Of a stretch of DNA of 64,000 nucleotides, positions 42,795 to 52,588 are shown in pieces; position 1 is the stretch's first letter; every line of letters starts with the position of its first letter. The stretch spans positions 1,585,001 to 1,649,000 of the forward strand of contig NZ_JAUOEO010000001.1 in assembly GCF_030540825.1 (NCBI RefSeq), written 5' to 3'. The notes below the pieces were generated by a model that saw only the letters and a list, made by a program, of their open reading frames with translations, had not been told where the DNA came from and did not search any database. This DNA is from Flavivirga spongiicola (lineage in GTDB: Bacteria > Bacteroidota > Bacteroidia > Flavobacteriales > Flavobacteriaceae). The translations under genes were made by a program, and so were the position numbers.

Positions 42795-42822
42795 AATTAC
42801 TGTTTGAATACTTCTTCAAAAA

Positions 42823-42850
42823 GACACTAATTACACTAATTTGCACGAAT
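42823..42850. repeat. CACnAAT triple repeat, left arm
   Basis: The 28-base block has three CACnAAT units spaced 9-10 bases. Its inverted counterpart lies at 42906-42933 (22 of 28 positions match). Confidence 0.65.
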
Positions 42851-42905
42851 CTACCCTCTATGCTTATAATTCTATTTCAATTTGTTATAAATCGAACTCA
42901 GGCTA

Positions 42906-42933
42906 ATTAGTGAAAATTTGTGATATTCGTGTC
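42906..42933. repeat. CACnAAT triple repeat, right arm (inverted)
   Basis: On the minus strand this block again has three CACnAAT units. Together with 42823-42850 it makes a 111-base inverted element between the barrel gene and the M28 peptidase gene. Confidence 0.65.
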
Positions 42934-42981
42934 CAACCTTTATTACTTATTAAGTATGTCTATATTTGTGTACACACACTT

Positions 42982-43899
42982 TTAGAATCGTAAATCATCT
43001 ATTTTTTCAAAAACCGAAATAATAACCTTTACGGCTTCTACATAAAATTCTGTGTGTATGTTTTCATAATCATCTGTTGGTTCATGATAATCTTTGTGAT
43101 CTTCTACTCCAAAGTATAAAAACGGAATTCCTTTCTTATAAAAGTTTACATGATCTGACGAATAGGTCCAATTCTCTAAGTCATCACAGCTATTATGCCC
43201 TGCTATGAGTTTAATTTTTTTGGAATGTTTATAATAGCCAACCGCATGTTTCAATTTTTTGTTGCGTTCTGTTCCAACTACATATAATTCGTTTTTTTCG
43301 CTCCTACTAATCATATCCATATTGATATTCACTTTTATGTTTTTCAATGGAACAATTGGATTCTTTATAAAGTATTTAGAACCTTGAAATCCTAATTCTT
43401 CCCCGTCAAATGCAGCTAAAATAACGGAATATTTTGGTGGATTATTTTTAAAATACTCACCAAAGCTAAATAGTGCACTTAACCCAGAGGCATTATCATC
43501 AGCACCATTATAAATGGCTCCATTTTTAATGCCTTCATGATCATAATGCGCACTAATAATTATATACTTACGTGGGTTTTTGGTGCCCTTTATTAATCCA
43601 AAAACATTTGTCGCTTTATATTCTCTTTTTTTCTTTTCAAACAAAAAACGTTGTTCATAGCTTTTTTCTAATGGTCGAATATTTAATGAATGAAACTGGT
43701 TAATTATATATTTTTTAGTTTTTAAGGCGCCTCTAGTTCCAGTTCTTCTTCCTTCAAAGGCATCCGAAGACAATGATCTTAGGTGTCTTAATACAGTCTC
43801 TTCACAAAACAAACTAACTTCTTTTTTACATGTTTGCGAATTAACATTTATATATATAAAGTGAAAAAGAAAAAATAGGACTATGAATTTTACTTTCAT
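42982..43899 (-). CDS. M28-family metallopeptidase, secreted
   Basis: The 305-residue protein has a signal peptide (residues 1-21, ending NVNS). The M28 zinc motifs are in order: ISAHYDHEG near 116, GADDNASGL near 132, AAFDGEELGFQGSKY near 162, MDMIS near 195 and a late YHEPTDDYENI near 280. These co-catalytic zinc enzymes remove amino-terminal residues from peptides. An early HLRSLSSDAFEGRRTG stretch is typical of the bacterial members. It is transcribed after the sdh terminator and has no close partner. Confidence 0.92.
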   Translation of the reverse strand: MKVKFIVLFFLFHFIYINVNSQTCKKEVSLFCEETVLRHLRSLSSDAFEGRRTGTRGALKTKKYIINQFHSLNIRPLEKSYEQRFLFEKKKREYKATNVFGLIKGTKNPRKYIIISAHYDHEGIKNGAIYNGADDNASGLSALFSFGEYFKNNPPKYSVILAAFDGEELGFQGSKYFIKNPIVPLKNIKVNINMDMISRSEKNELYVVGTERNKKLKHAVGYYKHSKKIKLIAGHNSCDDLENWTYSSDHVNFYKKGIPFLYFGVEDHKDYHEPTDDYENIHTEFYVEAVKVIISVFEKIDDLRF

Positions 43900-43933
43900 C
43901 TGTAAGATTTATTTTCTTAAATCTAAAAAAAAA

Positions 43934-43955
43934 AACCCAAGCATCAGCTTGGGTT
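43934..43955 (-). terminator. Terminator of the sdhCAB operon
   Basis: AACCCAAGC-ATCA-GCTTGGGTT is a perfect 9-bp stem with a run of ten T on the minus strand, 31 bases after the sdhB stop. Confidence 0.9.
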
Positions 43956-43985
43956 CTTAAATTTTAAGATATAATTATCAAAACA

Positions 43986-44729
43986 TTATGACATATTAGC
44001 TTTCATTAATTCTCTATTCATTCGAGCAATATTATCTAAAGAAATTCCTTTGGGGCACTCAATTTCGCAAGCACCTGTATTTGTACAATTACCAAAACCT
44101 TCCAGATCCATTTGAGCAACCATATTTTGAACACGATCTGCTGCTTCTACCTGTCCTTGAGGTAATAATGCGTATTGGGACACTTTAGCTCCTACAAACA
44201 ACATTGCAGATGAATTTTTACAAGTAGCTACGCATGCGCCACAACCAATACAAGTAGCAGCATCCATAGCTTCGTCTGCTGCATGCTTTGAAATAGGAAG
44301 TGAATTTGCATCTTGAGTATTTCCAGAAGTATTTACAGAAATATAACCTCCTGCTTGTTGAATACGCTCAAAAGCCATTCTGTCTACTACTAAATCTTTT
44401 ATTACAGGAAATGCTGCTGCTCTAAATGGCTCAATCGTAATGGTATCGCCATCTTTAAACATACGCATATGTAATTGACAGGTTGTTATGCCTCTATCCG
44501 GACCATGAGCTTCCCCATTAATATATAAAGAGCACATCCCACAAATACCTTCACGGCAATCGTGATCAAATGCTACAGGTTCTTCCCCGGCATTAACTAA
44601 TTGTTCGTTCAAAACATCCATCATTTCTAAAAAAGACATATGTTCTGAAATATCAGTAACTTTATAATCGACCATTTGACCCTTTGCATTTGAGTCTTTT
44701 TGTCTCCAAATTTTAAGTGTTAAATTCAT
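43986..44729 (-). CDS. sdhB: Succinate dehydrogenase/fumarate reductase iron-sulfur subunit
   Basis: The 247-residue protein binds three clusters: the 2Fe-2S site ([19 protein letters not shown]), the 4Fe-4S site ([15 protein letters not shown]) and the 3Fe-4S site ([15 protein letters not shown]). It passes electrons between SdhA and the haem subunit. The sequence is of the B (menaquinone) type, as the single cytochrome subunit also suggests. It is last in the order sdhC-sdhA-sdhB, 70 bases after sdhA; that gap contains a palindromic repeat. Confidence 0.97.
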   Translation of the reverse strand: MNLTLKIWRQKDSNAKGQMVDYKVTDISEHMSFLEMMDVLNEQLVNAGEEPVAFDHDCREGICGMCSLYINGEAHGPDRGITTCQLHMRMFKDGDTITIEPFRAAAFPVIKDLVVDRMAFERIQQAGGYISVNTSGNTQDANSLPISKHAADEAMDAATCIGCGACVATCKNSSAMLFVGAKVSQYALLPQGQVEAADRVQNMVAQMDLEGFGNCTNTGACEIECPKGISLDNIARMNRELMKANMS

Positions 44730-44742
44730 TTTTTTAGCTTTT

Positions 44743-44794
44743 GGTTGTTAGTTGCTCGTTGTTAGTTCTTTCTATAAACTAATAACTGACAACC
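44743..44794. repeat. AGTTA-type hairpin repeat between sdhA and sdhB
   Basis: GGTTGTTAGTT pairs with AACTGACAACC and, inside, GTTGTTAGT with ACTAATAAC, giving a long near-continuous hairpin. The sequence resembles the repeat in the rng leader and the arm of the TPP riboswitch. Confidence 0.65.
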
Positions 44795-44799
44795 ATCAA

Positions 44800-46812
44800 C
44801 TATTTGTACGAACGTTGTTTTAGTTCAATATCTTTAAATTCTAATTCTTCTTTATGTAAAACCGCATCAGCAGGTTCGCCTTTATACTCCCATGCAGAAA
44901 CAAATGCAAAATCTTTATCATTACGTTTCGCTTCTCCTTTTTGCTCTCCGTCTAATTCAACGGATTCTTCTCTAAAGTGACCTCCACAAGATTCTTCTCT
45001 TATCAAAGCATCTTTAGCAAATAATTCACCTAACTCTAAGAAATCGGCAACACGACCAGCTTTTTCTAATTCTGGATTCATTTCATCTGCGCTTCCCGGT
45101 ACTTTAACTTCCTTCCAGAACTCTTCACGAATGGCTTTAATTTCGGCCATAGCTTCTGTTAAACCTTTTTCATTACGCGCCATTCCTACTTTATCCCACA
45201 TGACTTTTCCAAGACGTTTGTGGAAGTGATCTACAGATTTTGTTCCTTTGTTATTGATAAAGAAATCTATCCTATCTTTCACTTCTTTTTCAGCTTCATC
45301 AAATTCCTTAGTGTCAGTTGGTATTTTTCCTGTTCTAATATCATCAGATAAATAATCACCAATAGTATAAGGCAGTACAAAATAGCCATCAGCCAAACCT
45401 TGCATTAAAGCCGAAGCTCCAAGTCTGTTTGCTCCATGATCTGAGAAGTTCGCTTCACCAATACAATACAATCCATCAACAGTAGTCATTAAGTTATAAT
45501 CAACCCAAACACCTCCCATTGTATAGTGGGTAGCTGGATAAATCATCATAGGTGTTTTGTATGGATTCTCGTCAACGATTTTCTCATACATTTGAAATAA
45601 GTTTCCGTATTTCGCTTCAACAATTGCTTGTCCTAATTCGTATATTTTTTCTTCAGAGGCATTTGCTATATTTTGAATTTTAGCTTGCTCTTTTCCATAA
45701 CGATCAATCGCAGCAGCAAAATCTAAATAAACAGCTTCACCTGTGGCATTTACTCCATAACCAGCATCACAACGTTCTTTTGCAGCTCTTGAAGCCACAT
45801 CACGAGGAACCAGGTTACCAAATGCCGGATAACGTCTTTCTAAGTAATAATCTCTATCTTCTTCAGCTAAATCAGTCGGTTTTAATTTACCTTGCTGAAT
45901 GGCTTGAGCATCTTCTATTTTTGCTGGAACCCAAATACGTCCATCGTTACGTAAAGATTCAGACATCAATGTTAATTTAGACTGATAATCTCCCGAACGT
46001 GGAATACATGTTGGGTGAATTTGTGTATAACACGGATTTGCGAAATACGCTCCCTTTTTATGAATTTTCCAAGCAGCAGTAGCATTACTTCCCATAGCAT
46101 TTGTTGATAAGAAATATACATTTCCGTAACCACCAGTAGCTATAACAACAGCATGTGCCGAATGTCTTTCTATGTCACCCGTAATTAAATTACGAGTTAT
46201 AATACCTCTTGCTTTTCCGTCAACCTTCACAACATCAAGCATTTCGTGACGGTTAAACATTTCAATTTTACCACGTGCAATTTGTCTATTCATTGCAGAA
46301 TAAGCACCTAGTAATAATTGCTGACCAGTTTGTCCTTTAGCGTAGAATGTTCTGGAAACTAAAACACCACCAAATGAACGGTTATCTAATAACCCACCAT
46401 AATCGCGTGCAAAGGGAACTCCTTGTGCGACACATTGATCAATAATATTTCCTGATACTTCTGCTAAACGATGCACGTTTGCTTCACGAGAACGATAATC
46501 ACCGCCTTTTACAGTATCGTAAAATAATCTATATGTTGAATCTCCATCACCCTGATAATTCTTAGCAGCATTAATACCTCCTTGTGCAGCAATAGAGTGC
46601 GCCCGTCTTGGAGAATCTTGATAAGCAAATGCTTTTACATTATATCCTAACTCTGCTAAGGTCGCGGCAGCTGAACCACCTGCTAAACCTGTTCCTACTA
46701 CAATAACATCTATATGACGCTTATTAGCAGGGTTTACTAAGTCTATATGATTTTTATAATCTGTCCATTTATCTTTAATTGGACCTTTTGGTACTTTTGA
46801 ATCTAAAGCCAT
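44800..46812 (-). CDS. sdhA: Succinate dehydrogenase/fumarate reductase flavoprotein subunit
   Basis: The 670-residue protein has the FAD-binding start [20 protein letters not shown] near residue 37, the FAD-linking His in [14 protein letters not shown] near 70, [12 protein letters not shown] near 265 and the active-site Arg in [10 protein letters not shown] near 335. It oxidises succinate to fumarate in the citric acid cycle. The length and the [15 protein letters not shown] insertion fit B-type enzymes. It is translated 15 bases after sdhC. Confidence 0.98.
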   Translation of the reverse strand: MALDSKVPKGPIKDKWTDYKNHIDLVNPANKRHIDVIVVGTGLAGGSAAATLAELGYNVKAFAYQDSPRRAHSIAAQGGINAAKNYQGDGDSTYRLFYDTVKGGDYRSREANVHRLAEVSGNIIDQCVAQGVPFARDYGGLLDNRSFGGVLVSRTFYAKGQTGQQLLLGAYSAMNRQIARGKIEMFNRHEMLDVVKVDGKARGIITRNLITGDIERHSAHAVVIATGGYGNVYFLSTNAMGSNATAAWKIHKKGAYFANPCYTQIHPTCIPRSGDYQSKLTLMSESLRNDGRIWVPAKIEDAQAIQQGKLKPTDLAEEDRDYYLERRYPAFGNLVPRDVASRAAKERCDAGYGVNATGEAVYLDFAAAIDRYGKEQAKIQNIANASEEKIYELGQAIVEAKYGNLFQMYEKIVDENPYKTPMMIYPATHYTMGGVWVDYNLMTTVDGLYCIGEANFSDHGANRLGASALMQGLADGYFVLPYTIGDYLSDDIRTGKIPTDTKEFDEAEKEVKDRIDFFINNKGTKSVDHFHKRLGKVMWDKVGMARNEKGLTEAMAEIKAIREEFWKEVKVPGSADEMNPELEKAGRVADFLELGELFAKDALIREESCGGHFREESVELDGEQKGEAKRNDKDFAFVSAWEYKGEPADAVLHKEELEFKDIELKQRSYK

Positions 46813-46827
46813 ACTTACTATTTAAGA

Positions 46828-47499
46828 TTAATGGTTAAAGTGATGAAAAAGAGCAATTATTATAAAGCCTAGAGGAATAACAATTGAATATACTTTTCCA
46901 AATGTTTGTAATGCTTTTTTACGTCCAGCTGTAACTCCTACCGATTGGAATGCCGATGTGAATCCGTGCAATAAGTGTAATGCTAAAAGTATAAATGCAA
47001 CCACATAGGCACCTACTCTGGCTGGATTTAAAAACTTGTGTTGCAATTCGTGGAAATATCTAAAACTTCCATCATGCATTCCAGTCATATCCCCCTGAAT
47101 GTATTTAGTATTTATCTCTGGAAACCAGAAATCTATAAAATGAAGTACAATAAAAGCTAATATTGCAAGCCCGCTATAAATCATATTTCTACTCATCCAA
47201 GTAGAGTTTGCAGCACCATTATTTTTGGCATATGCAACGCCTTTCGCTTTTTTGTTTTTAAGTTCTAATACAAAACCCATTAAAAAATGAAATACAACAC
47301 CGAAAATTAAAACCGGCTGTAATGCAAATTGAACTAAAGGATTTGTTCCCATAAAATGAGATAGCTCGTTAAAAACATCTTCACTGAATAGAGATGTTAT
47401 ATTTACTGCTAAATGTATTATTAAAAAAAACATGAGGAAGAAAGCAGAAAGTGCCATAGCAATCTTTCTTCCAATCGAAGATTTAAAAAATCCACCCAT
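46828..47499 (-). CDS. sdhC: Succinate dehydrogenase cytochrome b subunit (B-type)
   Basis: The ATG at 47499 gives a 223-residue protein beginning MGGFFKSSIGRKIAMALSAF, with five membrane helices and four or more His positions suited to two haems (FLIIHLAVN, VFHFLMGF, VLHFIDFW, LHLLHGF). It moves electrons to menaquinone. A longer start would begin on the promoter's -33 TTG (47554-47556), so it is ruled out. It is the first gene of sdhCAB. Confidence 0.95.
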   Translation of the reverse strand: MGGFFKSSIGRKIAMALSAFFLMFFLIIHLAVNITSLFSEDVFNELSHFMGTNPLVQFALQPVLIFGVVFHFLMGFVLELKNKKAKGVAYAKNNGAANSTWMSRNMIYSGLAILAFIVLHFIDFWFPEINTKYIQGDMTGMHDGSFRYFHELQHKFLNPARVGAYVVAFILLALHLLHGFTSAFQSVGVTAGRKKALQTFGKVYSIVIPLGFIIIALFHHFNH

Positions 47500-47525
47500 T
47501 ATTTTGAAGTTATTTTGTGTTTTGA

Positions 47526-47556
47526 CAAAGGTACATGAGGTAGCAGTTTTAGACAA
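47526..47556 (-). promoter_or_regulatory. Promoter of the sdhCAB operon
   Basis: On the minus strand TTG (47556-47554), 20 bases, then TACCTTTG (47533-47526): a full Bacteroidota promoter 27 bases before the sdhC ATG. Confidence 0.82.
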
Positions 47557-47610
47557 CTAACATATGTCATGTTTTTGCTATTTATAATGATTTTAAGTTA
47601 CAAAAATAGT

Positions 47611-50451
47611 CTATTTTATTATTAAAGCTTGTTTCTCAGAACCAATTTGAATGTAGTATGTTCCTTTTGGCATATAATACTTACCATTTTTAGCCTTATT
47701 AATATCTATATCAGAGTTTTCTTTAAGGAGTGCTTTTCTACCTTTTTCGGTTAGAGTTAAATCATAACTTGTATCGTTATACCCTTTATCTGCATTCACT
47801 TTAATTTGGTTAAGTAAAGCGTTTTTTCCAGAAAATATTTTTATGGTTTTTTCTTTGGAAGTATTTGAATAGAACGCAACATCTACTTTAGGTTCAAAGG
47901 CTTTACTCCATTGATTTGAAGTATTGCCCCAACGAGATGAATATCTTATATCTTTAACTTTAAAAAACGTTATAGCTTTTGATTGCATGTTGTCATTCAT
48001 CTGCTGAAGCATTGCTATATCTGTTTTGTAAATACTTCTTCCGTGTGTTCCGAGTAATAAATGTTTAGCATCGGGCTGCACAACTATATCGTGAATAGCA
48101 ACATTTGGTAGCCCCTTACTAAATGCCTCCCAACTTTGACCTCGGTTAAACGAAACATAAGCACCATTGTCTGTTCCTAAGTATAAAATATTCTCGTTTA
48201 CAGGATCTTCCTTAATCACGTTAACTGGAGATGCAGGAATGTTGGAACCAATATCTTTCCATGTTTCCCCATAGTCATTGCTCATATAAACATATACTGT
48301 AAAATCATCCCAACGATAGCCATTTAAGGTGACATAAACGCGCTCTTTTTTATGCTGTGATGCCACAATTCGACTTATCCAAAGGTCTTTTGGTAATGCG
48401 TTTGAAATAATCTCCCAACTTCCACCACCATCTTTAGTGACCTGAACTAATCCGTCGTCGCTACCTGTATAAATCAATCCGAATTGAAAAGGAGATTCGC
48501 TAATAGTTGTTAATGTTCCATAGGCAACATTCCCTTTTTTCCCTCCATTGGTGAGATCATCACTAATGGCCACCCAATCGGTTCCTTGATTCATTGAACG
48601 CATTAATTTATTACCGCCTAAATACAAAATATCTTGATTGTGCTGCGACAATAAAATGGGAGTTTGCCAATTAAAACGATACGGTTTCTCTCCCAACTCA
48701 TGTTTTGGTTGGATGTAAGTTTGTTCTTTGGTTTTTAAATTGAGTCTATGATAATTTCCGAATTGATACCCTGTATATACAACATTGTTATCTCTATTAT
48801 CAATTTGAACCTGCATACCGTCTCCACCCATAATACTTTTCCAGGGGTATTGTCCTCTTTGATGCCAGCTTTTATCCTCACGAGCATTATTTGCACCAAC
48901 CCAAACCCCATTATCTTGTAAGCCTCCATAGATGTTATATGGTTTCGCGTTGTCTACATTTATAGAATAAAACTGACCAACAGAATTAGCATTGAGTTTT
49001 TCCCATGTTTCACCATCATCGTAACTCATGTTTAATCCACCATCATTCCCATTTATTAAATGTCCTGGTTTTTTAGGATTTACCCACAATGCTTGATGAT
49101 CTGAATGAACATTTTCTCTGCTTATAGAGGCAAAGGTTTGTCCACCATCTTTAGATTTCAAAATAGGAACTCCCAAAACATAGATTCCTTTTTTATCTTG
49201 AGGGTCAACTCTAATTTCTCCAAAATAATATCCATAACTATAATATAGACCATCAATATAATCATTATGTGTTTTTTTCCAACTTACCCCACCATCTTCA
49301 CTTTTGTAAACTTCAGCGCCAATAACAGGTGTATCAAATAGCATAGTATTAGCATTTTCAAGATATTTTGCGAGATCAATTGGTTTTACATTGCCACCTC
49401 TTACCATTTGCTTTATATTTTCTGCTCTATATTTTTCTTGAAACCCATTCGTTTTTAAAAATCCGTTAAGTTTTTTATTATCAAGTTCAAGAAAGGTTTC
49501 TACCGTCATTGTCTTAAAATCGGCTTTAGTTAAACCATCTTTTTCTTCTTTTTTTGCTTCAGGAGCTCTCCGAAATTGACTATCATGTAAGGCATAAATA
49601 ATGTTGTCGTTAAAAACAGCTAAGCCAATTCTACCAACCCCTTGACCAGTTGGAAACCCACTTTTTTCTGTAGAAACTTTAGCCCATGTACTTCCTGCAT
49701 CTGTACTTTTGTATATTCCGGAATTATTCCCACTGCCATCAAAATTCCAAGCTTTACGATCTTTAGTCCATGATGTTGCAAACATGAGATTAAAGTTACC
49801 TGGACTACATTGCACATCAATGATACCACTCATATCATCTACAAATAATTTTTGCATCCATGTTTTCCCACCATCCATTGTTTTGTAAATCCCACGTTCT
49901 TGGTTTGGAGAATATAAATGCCCTGTGACGCCAACAATAACTTCATCGGGATTGTTTGGATTAATTAAAATTCGGCCTATGTGATGTGAATCTTTAAGTC
50001 CCATATTTTGCCAGGTCTTTCCATGGTCTGTAGATTTTAAAATTCCAATACCTGCATAACTAGATCGAGACGAATTATTTTCTCCGGTTCCTACCCAAAT
50101 AGTTTTGTTTTTCCAATCGACAGCAATATCTCCTACGTTTTGAGTATTTGATGTGTCTAGTATTGGATTAAAAGTAATTCCGTTATTTTTAGTGTACCAA
50201 ACACCTCCTGATGCGTATCCAACATAGAATTCGGTTGGGTCATCCGGATTAACAGCCACATCTGTAACACGACCACTCATAATCGTTGGTCCAATATTGT
50301 TAAAAGCAACATTTTTTACTAATGATGTTTGAGTAAGTTTCTCTTTTTTGATTAGGGCATCTTCTATTATTTTTGAAGATGTTGCGGGTTGCTGTGCAGA
50401 TATTTTAAAAAAAGAAAAAACAAAAAGTAAGAGGAGAATTTTAAATTTCAT
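47611..50451 (-). CDS. BNR/sortilin-like beta-propeller protein
   Basis: The ATG at 50451 gives a 946-residue protein with a signal peptide (residues 1-19, ending ISAQ); an upstream in-frame start would precede it by 14 residues. Repeated Asp-box motifs (S-x-D-x-G-x-x-W; such as STDHGKTW, TMDGGKTW, STDAGSTW, SEDGGVSW) spread over residues 60-800 form large beta-propellers of the VPS10/sortilin type. The protein is often labelled glycosyl hydrolase, but no catalytic site is visible. It has no T9SS domain. It may be surface or periplasmic; the ligand is unknown. Confidence 0.85.
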   Translation of the reverse strand: MKFKILLLLFVFSFFKISAQQPATSSKIIEDALIKKEKLTQTSLVKNVAFNNIGPTIMSGRVTDVAVNPDDPTEFYVGYASGGVWYTKNNGITFNPILDTSNTQNVGDIAVDWKNKTIWVGTGENNSSRSSYAGIGILKSTDHGKTWQNMGLKDSHHIGRILINPNNPDEVIVGVTGHLYSPNQERGIYKTMDGGKTWMQKLFVDDMSGIIDVQCSPGNFNLMFATSWTKDRKAWNFDGSGNNSGIYKSTDAGSTWAKVSTEKSGFPTGQGVGRIGLAVFNDNIIYALHDSQFRRAPEAKKEEKDGLTKADFKTMTVETFLELDNKKLNGFLKTNGFQEKYRAENIKQMVRGGNVKPIDLAKYLENANTMLFDTPVIGAEVYKSEDGGVSWKKTHNDYIDGLYYSYGYYFGEIRVDPQDKKGIYVLGVPILKSKDGGQTFASISRENVHSDHQALWVNPKKPGHLINGNDGGLNMSYDDGETWEKLNANSVGQFYSINVDNAKPYNIYGGLQDNGVWVGANNAREDKSWHQRGQYPWKSIMGGDGMQVQIDNRDNNVVYTGYQFGNYHRLNLKTKEQTYIQPKHELGEKPYRFNWQTPILLSQHNQDILYLGGNKLMRSMNQGTDWVAISDDLTNGGKKGNVAYGTLTTISESPFQFGLIYTGSDDGLVQVTKDGGGSWEIISNALPKDLWISRIVASQHKKERVYVTLNGYRWDDFTVYVYMSNDYGETWKDIGSNIPASPVNVIKEDPVNENILYLGTDNGAYVSFNRGQSWEAFSKGLPNVAIHDIVVQPDAKHLLLGTHGRSIYKTDIAMLQQMNDNMQSKAITFFKVKDIRYSSRWGNTSNQWSKAFEPKVDVAFYSNTSKEKTIKIFSGKNALLNQIKVNADKGYNDTSYDLTLTEKGRKALLKENSDIDINKAKNGKYYMPKGTYYIQIGSEKQALIIK

Positions 50452-50529
50452 GTTGATCAGTTTTAATTTTTGAAAATTATTAAAACTGATCAAATTTACA
50501 CTATTTCAATATGCTATAGTTTTGTTAAA

Positions 50530-52392
50530 TTAATCTAGAACCATCTTTCTGGTTATCATAGCGCTATCTGAGTGAATATTTACAAAATAAATGCCTTTAG
50601 AGAGACCTGTTACATTAATAGTTTTAGTTTTTGAGCTATCGTTATTAGATATATCAACCTTAGAAATTAATCTTCCACTTATATCATACATATTCACTTT
50701 TTCTAAATTGATAAAGGAATCATTTTTTATATAGAATATACTTTTGGCAGGATTAGGATATAAGCTAATAGCCTTATCTAACTCTTTATTTTCTACACTT
50801 AATGGACATGAAATACTAGTCATTAACGGACGGACACAAACCATAGAAGTTGTGCTTCTTGTTTGCACGTTATTAGCAGCAGTCGAATTATCAGCACTTA
50901 ACACTCTTTGAGTTGTATCATTTAAAAGTGTATAGTGCATAACATCATTATTAGTATTTATAACATGACCTAATTGATGCCCATGACCTAATTCATGTAA
51001 TGCAACGCTTTCAAAATCCCATTGATCAGAAGTAATGCCACCAGTATCGCTCCCAAAATACCAGGATTCTGTTTCAGGAGTGCCTGAGTCATTGATATCA
51101 CTGTCAAATACAATATCCAATTCTTCTACTCGCCATTTAAGCGGTGAAGGACCACAACCAGCATACCAGGAAAAACAAACACCAAGAATATCATCATTAC
51201 TCGTTATTGTTTCTAACTCATCTCCATTATCAAACCTAATGACATTAACAGGAGGTTCTGGATCTGTTTCACTTTCATAAATTGCCTCATCCACTGTTGT
51301 AGCAGAGCTGCTTATAGTCCAATTGACTCCGGTTTCGCAAACCCAATTATTAAAAGCTCTTTCAAATGCTGCTTTAGCTCCCGGGTGCTCTGAATCGTCA
51401 AAAAAATCGGTAAACATTTCCCATGTGTATCCTCCTCCACTTTGACCAATATGCTGCACTTGATAAGCTAGTTCGCCATCACCAAAATCACCTTCAACAT
51501 TTAATTCGGCATATGAAATAGTTAAGTCACTAGCAGAAACATCACTAGTTGGGGTTACAGCTCCATCAGTTACACGAACTTTTCCGGTTCCGGCAACGGA
51601 GGGAATTTCGACAGTGATTTGAGTATCACTCCATGTTAATACTTGACTATCTAATGCATCTACAAAAGTGGCACCGCCATCATCAGCATTACTAAAACCA
51701 ACTTTTCCTTTTACTGCTCCAAAATCAGAACCTGTAATAGTAAGCACCTCTTTAGTTCCTGCTGTTGCTGTCGTAGGAGTAAATGCAATTGAAGTAGGAA
51801 CTAAAAGATTTTTCGATTGTTTTGATTGCAAGCTTTTAGATTGGGTATCGAAATTAGATATAACCCTATAATCATTTTTAGTATGGCTCATAATTTCGTT
51901 ATAAAAAGACGATTTAATACCTTTCTTTTTATTAAAAGGGTTCACGGCCAAATCGTCATATAAGTTATACTTATAAAACCCTTGTGATGAACCATAAGGT
52001 CTAAATGCTTTCTTAGTAGATTTACTTTTAGTATTTATAGCAACATTGTTGTTTTGTAATGTAAAAATGCCGGCATCACCTAGTCGTAATTTTAAGCTTG
52101 GATTTGCTATTAAAGCATGTAAACCAACTGTGCCTCCTAAGGTTATAACCTCAACAGTAGTTAATGGTTCTCCTTTAAAAACTTTATAAACTTCAACAGT
52201 ATTAGCTGTATAGATTATACGATGATTATCATCCCAAAAGGATTTTTTATCAACAACTTTACCTTCAATAACTAGACTTGAGTTATCTATTTGTTTTTTT
52301 AAAGATGCTTCTCTCATCAATACCTGAGCCGATAAAGTTCCTATGCCAATAAAACAAAATATTAATGCGATTGTTAGAGTCATTTTTTTCAT
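50530..52392 (-). CDS. Metzincin metalloprotease with TIG domain and T9SS sorting domain
   Basis: The 620-residue protein has a signal peptide (residues 1-22), an N-terminal region of about 200 residues, an IPT/TIG domain (about 200-285, IAFTPTTATAGTKEVLTI), a matrixin-like zinc site near 465 (ALHELGHGHQLGHVINTNND with a VMH turn) and a C-terminal type A T9SS sorting domain (about 545-620, LYPNPAKSIFYI, MYDISGRLI and GIYFVNI). It should be exported to the cell surface or medium through T9SS and degrade protein. This is the clearest T9SS substrate in the window, linked in function to gldD and gldE. Confidence 0.9.
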   Translation of the reverse strand: MKKMTLTIALIFCFIGIGTLSAQVLMREASLKKQIDNSSLVIEGKVVDKKSFWDDNHRIIYTANTVEVYKVFKGEPLTTVEVITLGGTVGLHALIANPSLKLRLGDAGIFTLQNNNVAINTKSKSTKKAFRPYGSSQGFYKYNLYDDLAVNPFNKKKGIKSSFYNEIMSHTKNDYRVISNFDTQSKSLQSKQSKNLLVPTSIAFTPTTATAGTKEVLTITGSDFGAVKGKVGFSNADDGGATFVDALDSQVLTWSDTQITVEIPSVAGTGKVRVTDGAVTPTSDVSASDLTISYAELNVEGDFGDGELAYQVQHIGQSGGGYTWEMFTDFFDDSEHPGAKAAFERAFNNWVCETGVNWTISSSATTVDEAIYESETDPEPPVNVIRFDNGDELETITSNDDILGVCFSWYAGCGPSPLKWRVEELDIVFDSDINDSGTPETESWYFGSDTGGITSDQWDFESVALHELGHGHQLGHVINTNNDVMHYTLLNDTTQRVLSADNSTAANNVQTRSTTSMVCVRPLMTSISCPLSVENKELDKAISLYPNPAKSIFYIKNDSFINLEKVNMYDISGRLISKVDISNNDSSKTKTINVTGLSKGIYFVNIHSDSAMITRKMVLD

Positions 52393-52549
52393 CTGATTAG
52401 ATTTTTAATGTTTATTAAAAATTGATTTGGAGATCGAAAGCTTAATATAAAAGATTCTGGACAAAACAAACTCAACTCCAGCTGCTTACCTTAATATTAA
52501 AAATATGAGGGGATTACCAAATATAATAAATTATTACATAAGATTTCTT

Positions 52550-52557
52550 TAGTTTTG
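52550..52557 (+). promoter_or_regulatory. Putative -7 promoter element for aminopeptidase P
   Basis: TAGTTTTG matches TAnnTTTG 31 bases before the ATG; no -33 TTG at the usual spacing. Confidence 0.45.
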
Positions 52558-52588
52558 CTACATATAATAAACTTAACGTACACTTAAT

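Noticed and set aside
47500..47556. Longer start of sdhC, adding 19 residues
   Set aside because: That start codon would coincide with the -33 element of a full promoter; the normal family start is the ATG at 47499.
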